Assembly (NCBI RefSeq): GCF_000785535.1
Contig: NZ_CP007595.1
Location: 558,001-622,000, forward strand
Reading direction: 5' to 3'
DNA: 64,000 nucleotides
Source: Arthrobacter sp. PAMC 25486
Lineage (GTDB): Bacteria > Actinomycetota > Actinomycetes > Actinomycetales > Micrococcaceae
Shown: positions 8,368 through 16,132 of the stretch, in pieces
Layout of the letters: each line of letters begins with the position of its first letter
Numbering within the stretch: position 1 is the first letter of the stretch
The notes under the pieces: model-generated
The model's input: only the letters and a program-made list of their open reading frames with translations
What the model was told of the DNA's origin: nothing
Databases searched by the model: none
Translations under genes and position numbers: made by a program

Positions 8368-8463
8368 AGGGCGTTCATAGTGCCGTGCGAGGCATTGCAG
8401 CTGCCGCCGGGCAATGTTCTCTTTGTCGGCGATAATTTCCAGGTGGACATCGATGGGGCGTGA
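8368..8463 (+). pseudogene. HAD-superfamily phosphatase, 3' fragment
   Basis: The frame reads RAF, then CEALQLPPGNVLFVGDNFQVDIDGA before TGA 8461-8463. GDNFQVDIDGA is HAD motif IV with its acidic pair. This is exactly the part missing from the fragment at 6219-6590, so the two are halves of one gene separated by about 1.8 kb containing the cupin-tetR pair. The last residues of a normal C-terminus are lost at the junction with the LysR remnant. Confidence 0.75.
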
Positions 8464-8472
8464 GAATCCGGC

Positions 8473-8759
8473 GTGGCGGGAACCGAGGCCCGAATCTCGC
8501 ACCGCAGCAACGAATTCTCCGTTGCAGCCGCCGTGGTTGCCGCCAGTGACTGCGTTGCGCTGATGCCCCGCTACACCACCGATAGGCTCCACCACCCGGA
8601 CCTGGTGCTCCTGCCGATTACCCGGTTTGCCCCGGGACGGCAAATCGACTGCCTGGCCCGCCAGGAAACCTCGAACGGGCCAATGTGAAGACGGTCTTGG
8701 CTCACCTGAAGTCCATTGCCGGTGTTCTCGCCGGCGCAGATCACCCGGTGACGGAGTAG
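8473..8759 (+). pseudogene. LysR-type regulator, C-terminal remnant
   Basis: The frame reads ISHRSNEFSVAAAVVAASDC and VALMPRYTTDRLHHPDLVLL, the classic end of a LysR effector-binding domain (V-A-A-G/S-x-G/C-V-A-L-x-P). After a frameshift near 8680 it resumes as NVKTVLAHLKSIAGVLAGAD and ends at TAG 8757-8759. The DNA-binding domain and most of the sensor domain are absent. Its 3' end overlaps the convergent monooxygenase gene by 19 bp. Confidence 0.78.
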
Positions 8760-9016
8760 TTCCGCTTGATGCCTGCCGTTGCACAGCCCCACTCGCTGGC
8801 CGCGACCCGCGCCTGGTGGAGCTCAAAGGCAACGGCGTCCTGGAACCGTTCGGAAACATCCCACACGAAGGGATCGTCGGTTTGGGCCACCTCGAAGGAA
8901 AGGCAGCCCGGCTCGGCACGCGTCAATTCAATGTGACGGGGCAGGTGCTCAACCACGGCGGCAAGCTGCTCGGGGCCGTCGCATAGCAATTCTCCGGTCA
9001 ATACGGTCTTGTCCAT
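8741..9016 (-). CDS. Antibiotic-biosynthesis-monooxygenase-type (ABM) dimeric alpha-beta barrel protein
   Basis: 91 residues, the usual size of ABM/quinol-monooxygenase-like proteins, which form ferredoxin-like dimers. Characteristic are VVEHLPRHIELTRAEPGCLS at about 20-39 (the EPGCLSF turn), the DDPFVWDVSERFQDAVAFEL strand-helix and the His in ELHQARVAASEW. ATG 9016 has AGGAT upstream; a longer frame to 9100 lacks protein character. Activity unknown; many such proteins are co-factor-free oxygenases or have no enzymatic role. Confidence 0.82.
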   Translation of the reverse strand: MDKTVLTGELLCDGPEQLAAVVEHLPRHIELTRAEPGCLSFEVAQTDDPFVWDVSERFQDAVAFELHQARVAASEWGCATAGIKRNYSVTG

Positions 9017-9114
9017 TAAGAAGATCCTGCCATGTGTGAACCGGGCTGGGCGCCATCTCGTGTGCTGTGCATGGAGCCATCTCCGGTTCCACGAAGGCAA
9101 TGGGAGAAGCGGTC

Positions 9115-9657
9115 ATGAAAGCCAAAATTGGATTCGCCCTCAGCGCGCTGGCGCTGGCGGCCCTCACGGCATGCGGCAGCACCGCCGGACCGGGCGGAAT
9201 TTACAACGCCCCTGGGAATTCTGCCGGCTCATCTGCCCCATCTCAAGCCCAATCCGCCAGCGGCGCTCTGCACACAGCCAGCACGTCCCTGGGCACCATT
9301 CTTGTGAACGGTGCCGGGATGGCGGTCTACTTCTATGACCAAGACAAACCCAATGAAGCCGTCAGCGCCTGCACCGGCCCCTGCATCAGCCTGTGGCCCG
9401 CGGTGACCACAACCGCGGCCACGCCAACCATCCACGGTGTTACCGGAACCGTCGGCACCATTACCAGCACGGACGGTGCCAAGCAGGTCACCCTGAACGG
9501 GCTGCCACTGTACACCTACGCTGCCGACAAGAATCCGGGGGACACCTCGGGCCAGGGATACGGCGGCATTTGGTGGGTGGTCGACGCCAATGGAGCAAAG
9601 GTCATGTCCGCACCGGCAGCCACTTCTGCGCCGGCACAGGTCGGCAGCGGTTACTGA
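9115..9657 (+). CDS. Secreted repeat lipoprotein (COG4315 type)
   Basis: 180 residues from ATG 9115 (GGGAGAAG upstream). The signal peptide KAKIGFALSALALAALTAC ends in a lipobox (L-T-A-C), so the mature protein starts at Cys and is anchored to the outer face of the membrane. After a Ser/Gln/Ala linker there are two secreted-repeat units of unknown function, each with the pattern GTILVNGAGMAVYFYDQD and VTLNGLPLYTYAADKNPGD, plus ACTGPCISLWPAV between them. In actinobacteria such lipoproteins often neighbour ECF sigma factors, as here, where it converges with a sigma/anti-sigma operon. Confidence 0.85.
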   Translation: MKAKIGFALSALALAALTACGSTAGPGGIYNAPGNSAGSSAPSQAQSASGALHTASTSLGTILVNGAGMAVYFYDQDKPNEAVSACTGPCISLWPAVTTTAATPTIHGVTGTVGTITSTDGAKQVTLNGLPLYTYAADKNPGDTSGQGYGGIWWVVDANGAKVMSAPAATSAPAQVGSGY

Positions 9658-9688
9658 CCCGTTTGGGCACATTGGCAGCAGATAAGAA

Positions 9689-10396
9689 TCACGGGACCGC
9701 GCTGAGGAGCGTGGTCCCTGTGCTGTCCCGGATGTCCAGCCGCGCGATGGAATGCGCCGGGCGCCCGGTGGTCGCAGTCGGCGAGACATCGCTGCCCGGC
9801 CCCGCAGTCCAGCTGGCCACGGTAGTTTCCACCCCGGCGGTGGAGACCATCACCAGCACATAGTCCTGGCCTCCCGGGCTGCCCGCGTACAGCGAGGCCG
9901 GGGCATACGAGCAGTGCCAGTCGATCTGTGTGCCCCACGGAAAACTGGCCAGTGTTCCCGTGGCCGTCATGCCGCGCTGCAACATGCCGGAAAAGGTGAG
10001 CTGGACGCTGGAGGAGGCACTGCTGATTGCCAACGGTGGGGGAGAGGTACTGGTGTCGAGCGCGGTGGTGATGGCCGCCGTCGTACCTGCCAAGGCAATG
10101 GCGGCAGCCGCTGCAGCCAGCACAAACTTACGACGGCGGACGGCCACTTTCGCGGCCAGCCCTGCATAGAGCGGAGCAGGTCCGGTCACTGTCGCAGGGG
10201 TTGCTGACAGGGCAACGGCAGCGTTTTCCCCACGGGTCAGGGAGAGCCATCCGGGCAGTCCGGACAGCTCCGAAACCTGTCGCTGGCACCGCGGGCATCC
10301 GGAGAGGTGCGCCTCAAATTCACGGCGTTCGGCCGCGGACAGGGAGCCAAGCACATACGCGCCGTCCCACAGTGCGTAGGGGTCGGAGGCTGTCAT
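9689..10396 (-). CDS. Anti-sigma factor (zf-HC2 / RskA type)
   Basis: 235 residues. The cytoplasmic N-terminus carries a zinc-binding anti-sigma domain: FEAHLSGCPRCQRQVSELSG at about 27-46 (H-x3-C-x2-C). One transmembrane helix follows at about 90-112 (KFVLAAAAAAIALAGTTAAI), and the outside domain of about 120 residues has the RskA-like beta pattern (MLQRGMTATGTLASFPWGTQ). It overlaps the sigma gene by 4 bp (ATGA), the usual coupling. It should sequester the ECF sigma factor until the extracellular domain is cleaved. Confidence 0.9.
   Translation of the reverse strand: MTASDPYALWDGAYVLGSLSAAERREFEAHLSGCPRCQRQVSELSGLPGWLSLTRGENAAVALSATPATVTGPAPLYAGLAAKVAVRRRKFVLAAAAAAIALAGTTAAITTALDTSTSPPPLAISSASSSVQLTFSGMLQRGMTATGTLASFPWGTQIDWHCSYAPASLYAGSPGGQDYVLVMVSTAGVETTVASWTAGPGSDVSPTATTGRPAHSIARLDIRDSTGTTLLSAVP
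9691..9720 (+). terminator. Hairpin terminator of the secreted lipoprotein gene
   Basis: CACGGGACCGCGCT pairs with AGCGTGGTCCCTGTG around a GAGG loop, about 35 bp after the lipoprotein stop. It lies within the last codons of the convergent anti-sigma gene, so it may limit read-through from the lipoprotein side only. Confidence 0.6.
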
Positions 10397-10902
10397 CGCC
10401 CGCTCACCCCTCTCTCTTCCAACGCCAGCCGCAGCGCCCGCAGGCCGTAATGCAGCCGAGACTTGACGGTGCCCTCGGGGATGTCCAGCGCCGACGCAAT
10501 CGACGCAGTGTCCCGCCCGCCGTAATAAGCCTGCCGGATCACCTCGCGGTGCTCGGGGCTGAGGGTCTCCAGGGCATCGCCCACCAGCCAGGCATCAAGG
10601 ACCCTCTCCGTCTGGTCGTCGGCGGGAAGCTCAGGCAGCTGGTCCGTGCCGAACTCGTGCCGGTGCCGGGCGCTGCGCCAATCGTCGATGACGAGGTTCC
10701 GGGCCACGGTGAACAGCCAGGCACGCAGCGCGGCCGGCTCCCGCGCCAAGACCTCAGGATGCTGCCACGCCCGCAACAGCGTCTCTTGGACAACATCCTC
10801 GGCCTGCGCCCGCTCATGGACCAGCCGCATCACGAACCGCCAGAGCAGCTGGGCGTAGTCGCCGTGCAACTCCCGCAATGCCTGTTGCTCGTCCTGGCGC
10901 AT
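10393..10902 (-). CDS. ECF RNA polymerase sigma factor (SigK-like)
   Basis: 169 residues with both ECF regions: sigma-2 at about 10-80 (AEDVVQETLLRAWQHP, AWLFTVARNLVIDDWRS) and sigma-4 at about 110-160 (LSPEHREVIRQAYYGGRDTA, then IPEGTVKSRLHYGLRALR). ATG 10902 has AGGAGG 5 nt upstream; the GTG two codons earlier would abut the ribosome site. Middle gene of the operon membrane protein - sigma - anti-sigma; the family (SigK/SigL-like) typically controls cell-envelope or oxidative responses, but the regulon cannot be read here. Confidence 0.92.
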   Translation of the reverse strand: MRQDEQQALRELHGDYAQLLWRFVMRLVHERAQAEDVVQETLLRAWQHPEVLAREPAALRAWLFTVARNLVIDDWRSARHRHEFGTDQLPELPADDQTERVLDAWLVGDALETLSPEHREVIRQAYYGGRDTASIASALDIPEGTVKSRLHYGLRALRLALEERGVSGR

Positions 10903-10944
10903 TCCCACCTCCTGACGCTAATACGCAGTATGGGCCTGGATGGT

Positions 10945-11355
10945 TCAGTGGGCAATGCGTGGCCGGAAAAGTCCGACGGCGGCCAGCACGGCTCCCGCTC
11001 CTTCCGCCACCGCACTGAACGATTTTTGAAAGAACCAGACAGGTTCATACATGGCCGGGATCGGGCCGAATGCCGGAACGTTGACGTAGCGGTACAGCAG
11101 GACCGCCGCAACCCCTCCGGCTGCAACGACGAGCGCGGCAGCATAGGCAGGACGGCTGCCACGGAGCAAAACATACAGGCCGGCGAGGATGGCAGCGACG
11201 GCCTCAATCCGGAAGAGGTTCCCCTGTCCGATGCCGCCCGGCACTGCCACCTGATAGTAGGAGGCAAGCTGCAAGTGGACGATGGCGTCGATGGCCAGTG
11301 CCACGGCTATCAGCATCCGCAACGCTGCATCGATGAAGTCCCTGGGAAGAATCAT
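10945..11355 (-). CDS. Small integral membrane protein in the sigma-factor operon
   Basis: 136 residues with four hydrophobic helices (roughly 8-28, 45-62, 66-85, 110-130), starting at ATG 11355 with GGTGGGG upstream. AALRMLIAVALAIDAIVHLQ in the first helix is typical of actinobacterial DUF-type membrane proteins found beside ECF sigma factors and COG4315 lipoproteins. It is first in the operon, 42 bp before the sigma gene. Function unknown; an envelope-stress or redox role is only an inference from context. Confidence 0.75.
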   Translation of the reverse strand: MILPRDFIDAALRMLIAVALAIDAIVHLQLASYYQVAVPGGIGQGNLFRIEAVAAILAGLYVLLRGSRPAYAAALVVAAGGVAAVLLYRYVNVPAFGPIPAMYEPVWFFQKSFSAVAEGAGAVLAAVGLFRPRIAH

Positions 11356-11531
11356 GACTGCCCCACCTGATTTGCTGATCTTGTGGCCAGTGCATTTGTG
11401 GTGGCCAGTTGTGCCCGTTAAACGAGGACCAGGCGCCGTTGGTTCAATACGCACGCTTGGATGCTCCTGGGGGACACTGGCATGATGCGCACCCGGCCCG
11501 CTGAGTCACTCCGTCGATTTGCCCCGTGGGT

Positions 11532-11966
11532 TCACTCCGCGGTGAAGTGCGCGACGTATCGTCGTTGCCATGGCGTCTCCACCGCGTGCGGGTTGTACTG
11601 CTGGCGAACAAACGCCACCGCCTGGTCGGCAGGCACGCCGTCGAGCACGGCAATGCACGCAAGCGCTGTTCCCGTACGTCCCCGGCCGCCGCCACAGGCC
11701 ACCTCCACCCGCTCAGATTCGGAACGAAGCCAGGCCTCGCGAAACGCCTCCAGTGCAACGGCGCGGTCTCTGGGAAGCCAAAAATCGGGCCATCGCACCC
11801 AGCGGTACTCCCAGGCAAACGGGGCCGGGATGCGTCCCAAAAGGTAGATTCCGGAATCCGGTGTGGGACCGGACGGTGCTGGCAGGCGAAGGCCGCGGCC
11901 GCGTAGCAGCCGGCCCGACGGCAGGCCTATCACGCCCATCGCGCTGGCATCCCATGTAGTGCTCAC
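11532..11966 (-). CDS. Dual-specificity/tyrosine phosphatase-like protein
   Basis: 144 residues from GTG 11966 (ATG 11939 is an alternative). The phosphatase loop C-x5-R-T is intact as ACGGGRGRTGTALACIAVLD, with the His that normally precedes the Cys replaced by Ala. The N-terminal part has the pattern of a small actinobacterial family (LPSGRLLRGRGLR, then GIYLLGRIPAPFAWEYRWVR and WPDFWLP) and the C-terminus ends AVETPWQRRYVAHF. Likely a cytoplasmic phosphatase; substrate unknown. Confidence 0.72.
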   Translation of the reverse strand: MSTTWDASAMGVIGLPSGRLLRGRGLRLPAPSGPTPDSGIYLLGRIPAPFAWEYRWVRWPDFWLPRDRAVALEAFREAWLRSESERVEVACGGGRGRTGTALACIAVLDGVPADQAVAFVRQQYNPHAVETPWQRRYVAHFTAE

Positions 11967-12089
11967 AACACCAATATAGGCCGCGTCGACGTGGAGCGAC
12001 GCCTGCCATCTGTCACGAACCGGATCGGTGGCCAAAGTACTGGCGAGGTGCACGCCGTCGTGCTTTGACAGAACGGCTCGTTCAGCCGA

Positions 12090-12704
12090 TCACCAATCCA
12101 AGCCCTCAGCCCGCAGGATTGAGTCGATCTTCTGAGCGTGGTCCGACTCCCATTCGTCGAGTGTTTGTGCCTGTTCCTCCTTGGACTTACTAGATACCGC
12201 AGCCATCACCGCATCGACGTCCGCGGCAGGCACGGCGACTATGCCCTCCTCGTCCGCAACGATGAGATCACCCGGATGCACCAGGACGCCGCCGCAGTTG
12301 ACGGTCTGCTGCAAAGGGAGCGCCACGGCCTTGAGTCCGGGCTTGGGAACCACTGCGCGGGCAAAGACGGGAAAGCCCAGCTCGCGGATCTCCGCAACAT
12401 CCCGAATGGCCCCGTCGATGACAAACCCCGCAATGCCGCGCCGGTGCGCTACGGCACAGACGTTGCCGCCGGCCACCGCGTGGGAGGCGTCTCCGCCGTC
12501 GACCACAATCACGGACCCGGCGGGGGCCCGGTGGATTGCAGCATGGAGCATCAAATTGTCGCCTGGAGCGCACTGGACGGTGTAGGCCGGCCCGCTGAGT
12601 TTGGCCCCGGACCAGAGCGGGCGAATGTCGGGGGAGAGGACCTGCGACCGGGCGACCTGGTCGGCGGCGTCTGTGGGCGAAACGAATTCGGGCAACGCGT
12701 TCAT
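12090..12704 (-). CDS. RraA-family protein (HMG/CHA aldolase-like)
   Basis: 204 residues, ATG 12704 with AAGGGAG upstream. RraA-like fold with VIVVDGGDASHAVAGGNVCA at about 83-102 and RGIAGFVIDGAIRDVAEIRE at about 107-126, the glycine-rich and D-G-x-x-R-D catalytic region of class II pyruvate aldolases such as 4-hydroxy-4-methyl-2-oxoglutarate aldolase. GVLVHPGDLIVADEEGIVAV near 165-184 is also diagnostic. Because the metal/pyruvate site (R-D) is kept, an aldolase or oxaloacetate decarboxylase activity is more likely than RNase E inhibition. Confidence 0.83.
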   Translation of the reverse strand: MNALPEFVSPTDAADQVARSQVLSPDIRPLWSGAKLSGPAYTVQCAPGDNLMLHAAIHRAPAGSVIVVDGGDASHAVAGGNVCAVAHRRGIAGFVIDGAIRDVAEIRELGFPVFARAVVPKPGLKAVALPLQQTVNCGGVLVHPGDLIVADEEGIVAVPAADVDAVMAAVSSKSKEEQAQTLDEWESDHAQKIDSILRAEGLDW

Positions 12705-12787
12705 GCAGGCTCCCTTGCGGTGTGACAACAGGTTCGTCTCAGATCATACGGTCCAGTTGTCCACGGCCATGAATTAGGATTCTGTGA

Positions 12788-13297
12788 ATGACCACCCATG
12801 AATTTTCAATCCGTCCCACGACGCCGTCCGATTGGCGTGAAGTCCGCGACATCCGCTTGGCGATGATCCGGGACACCCCGACTGCCTATGCTGAGTCCTT
12901 GGATGATGCCTTGAGGGTCGATGAGGCGGAATGGCGGCGGCGGGGCGGGCGGGGGACCGGCGACCAGCAGATCCAAGTTGCTGCCACTGACGGCGCCGGC
13001 CAGTGGGTGGGGACCATGGGCGGTTATGTACCGGATTCCGTGACGGGGCCTCTTTTGGTGGGGGTGTTCGTGGCGCCGGAATGGCGTGGCCGCCACATTA
13101 GGCTGACCGATGCCTTGTTGGAAACCGTCGAGGCATGGGCCCGTACCGAGGGCGGCCGGCTGACACTTCATGTCCACGAGGACAACGCCCGAGCCAGGAG
13201 ATACTACGAACGTACGGGATTCACCGCCACGGGGCACACCATTCCCTATAACCTTGGCACCGCGAAGAACGAGCTGGAAATGCTCAAGTCGCTCTAG
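12788..13297 (+). CDS. GNAT-family N-acetyltransferase
   Basis: 169 residues, full GNAT domain. FSIRPTTPSDWREVRDIRLA at the N-terminus, GVFVAPEWRGRHIRLTDALL at about 98-117 (the R-G-x-x-I acetyl-CoA loop) and LTLHVHEDNARARRYYERTG, FTATGH toward the end are all typical. TAGGAT (12775-12780) lies 7 nt before ATG with no Shine-Dalgarno, a leaderless-type start. Substrate unknown. Confidence 0.87.
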   Translation: MTTHEFSIRPTTPSDWREVRDIRLAMIRDTPTAYAESLDDALRVDEAEWRRRGGRGTGDQQIQVAATDGAGQWVGTMGGYVPDSVTGPLLVGVFVAPEWRGRHIRLTDALLETVEAWARTEGGRLTLHVHEDNARARRYYERTGFTATGHTIPYNLGTAKNELEMLKSL

Positions 13298-13604
13298 GCG
13301 CGTGGACCAACCGTCCAAGTTTTCCTGCTGAAAACGGACAGATGCGCGGAGGCGCTATGATGCTGAGCCCATGGCACCAGGGTGTCGACAATACGTTTCG
13401 AAGGCTTCGTACGCACGGGCCCGCACACTTTTGCTTTTGAGGACGACGCCGATCACCGCACCTTGGAGGGGCCGGTGCCGGGCGCCCGGCACTAAACCCG
13501 GGCTGAGTTGATGGCAGAAAGGCCCAGACCGCTCCGGAGGTGTCCATGGAACGACTTATCTCCAGGCCAGCCATGAGTCCAAGACTGCAACCTAGAGTAG
13601 TGTC
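13298..13604. other. Spacer with a perfect palindrome and a possible decayed ORF
   Basis: About 300 bp with no intact gene. Between about 13393 and 13496 the + strand reads like the end of a lost protein (GPHTFAFEDDADHRTLEGPV) without a start. A perfect 18-bp palindrome GTGCCGGGCGCCCGGCAC lies at 13475-13492, and a weak GTTTTC/GAAAAC hairpin at 13319-13335 follows the GNAT gene. Confidence 0.45.
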
Positions 13605-13985
13605 ATGAACGTTGAGGAAGTCCTGGCACCCGTCTTGAGGGACATGCGGGCCACTGGTGCACCGCTGCCAGCGGTGCGTTTTGAAAAGCAAGCCGAGGAT
13701 GATTTATGGCTGGCCATGCTGACCGCACCAGACAGTTCGGGCCACGGATGTTACGTGGATCTCGCCACCCCTCTGGATTCCGCTGTCGCGGCAGCGGCCG
13801 ACGGCGCTCAGGAGTGGGTGTTTGACCAGCAAGACATCCCCGGGACCAGCAACTGGCCGCCGTGTCCCTTGCACCCATGGAACCACCCGCTCGGTGCAAA
13901 AGCGGTTGGCGGACATGCCGTGTGGACTTGCAGAAAAGACGGGGCGGTCGTGACCAAGATTGGACGTTTGGCAGCGCCTCGGTAA
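13605..13985 (+). CDS. Conserved hypothetical protein (126 aa)
   Basis: 126 residues, soluble, alpha-beta in character, with WVFDQQDIPGTSNWPPCPLH, PWNHPLGAKAVGGHAVW and a single later Cys (VWTCRKDG). The CPLHPWNH stretch followed by WTC looks like a small Cys/His metal site, which suggests a zinc-binding fold, but I cannot name the family. TAGAGT (13593-13598) ends 6 nt before ATG, another leaderless-type start. Monocistronic. Confidence 0.62.
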   Translation: MNVEEVLAPVLRDMRATGAPLPAVRFEKQAEDDLWLAMLTAPDSSGHGCYVDLATPLDSAVAAAADGAQEWVFDQQDIPGTSNWPPCPLHPWNHPLGAKAVGGHAVWTCRKDGAVVTKIGRLAAPR

Positions 13986-14090
13986 CCTAGCAGCCGGCGG
14001 GAGCCCGCACGGCAAGTGGACCTAGTCTGCGACTTGAATCGAGCGGACAGATCGCATGCAAAGCGCGGCAACGGCCACGACGACCAGGAC

Positions 14091-14540
14091 ACCACATGGG
14101 TGACCCGCCGCGGACAGTTCGCGGAAAGCCTTGTGGATTTACTTGCCGATTGGCAACTGCCGCGCGCGACGGGGAGAGTCTATGCGTCCATACTTCTCAC
14201 CAAGGAGCCGATAACCCTCGATGAGCTGACGAATGCGACTGGTCTTAGCAAGGGCCAAGTGAGCACAGCGGTACGGGAACTCACCAGTTGGGGGACGCGT
14301 GCACTCGACCACGGCGAGCGGCAGCAGGCGGCTCTAAATCGAGGCTCCGTCGGGCCGTGAAAACCTGCTCGAGGCCTCACAACGTAGAGCGCGCCGGTTC
14401 GTGAGCGCCCTTCTTATCTGCGGTAATCTCTTCCCGCCGGGAAAGCCGCCAGTGAACGGCTGGACGACGTCATTGCACTCTTCGATGGCTTCCTCAACGA
14501 GGGGGACCTAATCCCTATCCTTGCCACGCGCCACAGTCAC
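14091..14540 (+). pseudogene. GbsR/MarR-like transcriptional regulator, degraded
   Basis: One frame reads QFAESLVDLLADWQLPRATG, RVYASILLTKEPITLDELTN and ATGLSKGQVSTAVRELTSWG, a winged helix-turn-helix of the GbsR type. It then shifts frame near 14285-14365, resumes as NLLEASQRRARRFVSALLIC, and shifts again near 14455 to SERLDDVIALFDGFLNEGD. There is no convincing start codon. At least two frameshifts make it a pseudogene. Confidence 0.72.
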
Positions 14541-14672
14541 ACGCCCCCACAAGCAGGGCGTCCGCACGACGGACGGTCTGCGGGCACGGGATGGCGTGAA
14601 ACCAATCGCATTGACGTCTTTGCCGGGATGCCCGCAATCCAAGCGCTGCCGGAGCTGCATGCGGGGGGATCG

Positions 14673-15134
14673 TCACGCGAGGTAGTTGCCCAGAGCCTCG
14701 AGCAGGCCCCGCGTGCCTTTCTCGCGGCCCGGCCCATCGGTCCAGAACTGGTCGAAGAAGACGCCGTGCTCGACGTGCGTGAACCGGGTGCCCTCGTCTA
14801 TGGGCTCGAACTCTAACGACGCCACCGACGTCGACAAGTGGACCCCGTCGAGCCACATGTCGTACGTCGTGACGATGCGGACGTGCTCGACGATGTCGGT
14901 GTACGTGGCTTCGTACCGCGAGATCGGACCGTTGTGAAACGTCCCCGCATCGAAGTCGTGGCCGCCGACGCGGAAGTCGAATACCCACTCACCGGGTTCA
15001 ATGGCGTCACCGGCGCCCCACCAGCTCAGCTTCTTGTCCTCTTCGGCGAATGCGTTCCAGACGCGCTCGATAGGAGCGGGGTAGTCGCGGGTCAGGGTAA
15101 AACCGGCCCGGGCAAGTCGGCGTTCGATTGTCAT
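14673..15134 (-). CDS. SRPBCC/AHSA1-family protein
   Basis: 153 residues, a full START-like helix-grip domain of the AHSA1 group. Typical segments: FTLTRDYPAPIERVWNAFAE at about 12-31, LSWWGAGDAIEPGEWVFDFR, RIVTTYDMWLDGVHLSTSVA and SLEFEPIDEGTRFTHVEHGV, ending in a C-terminal helix (GREKGTRGLLEALGNYLA). Third gene of a minus-strand operon ArsR - reductase - SRPBCC; the ArsR/SRPBCC pairing is very common and the SRPBCC protein is presumed to bind a hydrophobic ligand. Confidence 0.88.
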   Translation of the reverse strand: MTIERRLARAGFTLTRDYPAPIERVWNAFAEEDKKLSWWGAGDAIEPGEWVFDFRVGGHDFDAGTFHNGPISRYEATYTDIVEHVRIVTTYDMWLDGVHLSTSVASLEFEPIDEGTRFTHVEHGVFFDQFWTDGPGREKGTRGLLEALGNYLA

Positions 15135-15143
15135 GGGTGCGTC

Positions 15144-15791
15144 CTATCGAGTGAAAGTGACGTGGATGGCGCCGCTCTCGGCGACTTCTGTCGTCACCCT
15201 GTGGGTGAGATCGAGGCCAGGCAGATCGTCCCACAACCGGGTTCCGCGGCCAAGGAGGATGGGGGCGACCATGAGATGCAGGTCATCAACCAGGCCGGCA
15301 CGCAGGAAATCGCGCGCGATGCCAATCCCTCCGCCGACGCGCACGTCCAGGCCGCCGGCTGCTTCTCTCGCTTCGGCGAGCACCTCCTCGATGGGGCGGC
15401 TGCGGAAGTGGAACGTTGTTCCGCCCTCCATCGGGATCGACGGACGCGGTGCGGTGTGGGTGAGGACATAGACCGGGGTGCCGAACGGCGGCTGGTCACC
15501 CCACCAGCCCTTCCAGTCCGGATCGTCGGGGAACGAGTGCAGGCCGAACATTGCCGCGCCCATGACCTCGGCGCCAACGCCCTCGAAGAACGCGGCAGCG
15601 TAGGCGTCATCGATGCCGGCCGTGCCGGTACCGGTGGTATCTCCAAAGACTTGCTCCTGGAACGTGCGGGTCGCTGCGTAGGCCGCCGTGAGGCGACCCC
15701 AGTCCTCGCCCATCGGATTTTCGGGTGATCGGCCGGTTGTAGAGGTGTAGCCATCCAGCGAGACGAACAGGTCCATGCGAATGCGGGTCAT
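15144..15791 (-). CDS. RibD C-terminal domain reductase (DHFR-like)
   Basis: 215 residues. IRMDLFVSLDGYTSTTGRSP at the N-terminus, GAEVMGAAMFGLHSFPDDPD, then PVYVLTHTAPRP and VRVGGGIGIARDFLRAGLVD with LHLMVAPILLGRGTRLWDDL give the NADPH-binding RibD_C fold. Unlike the reductase at 3149 it has the longer insert with WWGDQPPF. Its start overlaps the ArsR stop by 4 bp and it ends 9 bp before the SRPBCC gene, so it is co-transcribed. Confidence 0.88.
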   Translation of the reverse strand: MTRIRMDLFVSLDGYTSTTGRSPENPMGEDWGRLTAAYAATRTFQEQVFGDTTGTGTAGIDDAYAAAFFEGVGAEVMGAAMFGLHSFPDDPDWKGWWGDQPPFGTPVYVLTHTAPRPSIPMEGGTTFHFRSRPIEEVLAEAREAAGGLDVRVGGGIGIARDFLRAGLVDDLHLMVAPILLGRGTRLWDDLPGLDLTHRVTTEVAESGAIHVTFTR

Positions 15792-16132
15792 ATCAGGTCT
15801 CCTTCAGAGGTGGTGCGGATCAGGTGGATACCCAGCCTGTCGGCTTGGTATTCCGCGGGTGTTCGCTGCTCGCCGAGCCACAGGTGTAGGACATCGAGGG
15901 CGCCCGGTCGCAGGCTCACGGTGCTGACACGCCCGTGCTTCTCCGACGTGACCACTCCCGCGTTCTCGAGGACGCTCAGATGCGGCATGAGTGACGGCAA
16001 CGACATCGAGAACAGTGCAGCGAGTTCGGACACGACCGCTGGGGCCTTCGCCAACCGTTCCACGACGGCACGGCGTGTCGGATCCGCGAGAGAGACGAGC
16101 ACGGCGTCGAGCTCGTCATAATACTTAGACAT
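15788..16132 (-). CDS. ArsR-family winged-helix regulator
   Basis: 114 residues. The DNA-binding region reads LDAVLVSLADPTRRAVVERL, then AAVVSELAAL-type helix 2 (APAVVSELAALFSMSLPSLM) and PHLSVLENAGVVTSEKHGRV for the wing. No Cys-rich metal site is visible, fitting the non-metal ArsR group paired with SRPBCC proteins. ATG 16132 sits inside an inverted repeat TTAG-N8-CTAA on the minus strand that could be its own operator. The frame extends 15 codons upstream without support. Confidence 0.87.
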   Translation of the reverse strand: MSKYYDELDAVLVSLADPTRRAVVERLAKAPAVVSELAALFSMSLPSLMPHLSVLENAGVVTSEKHGRVSTVSLRPGALDVLHLWLGEQRTPAEYQADRLGIHLIRTTSEGDLI

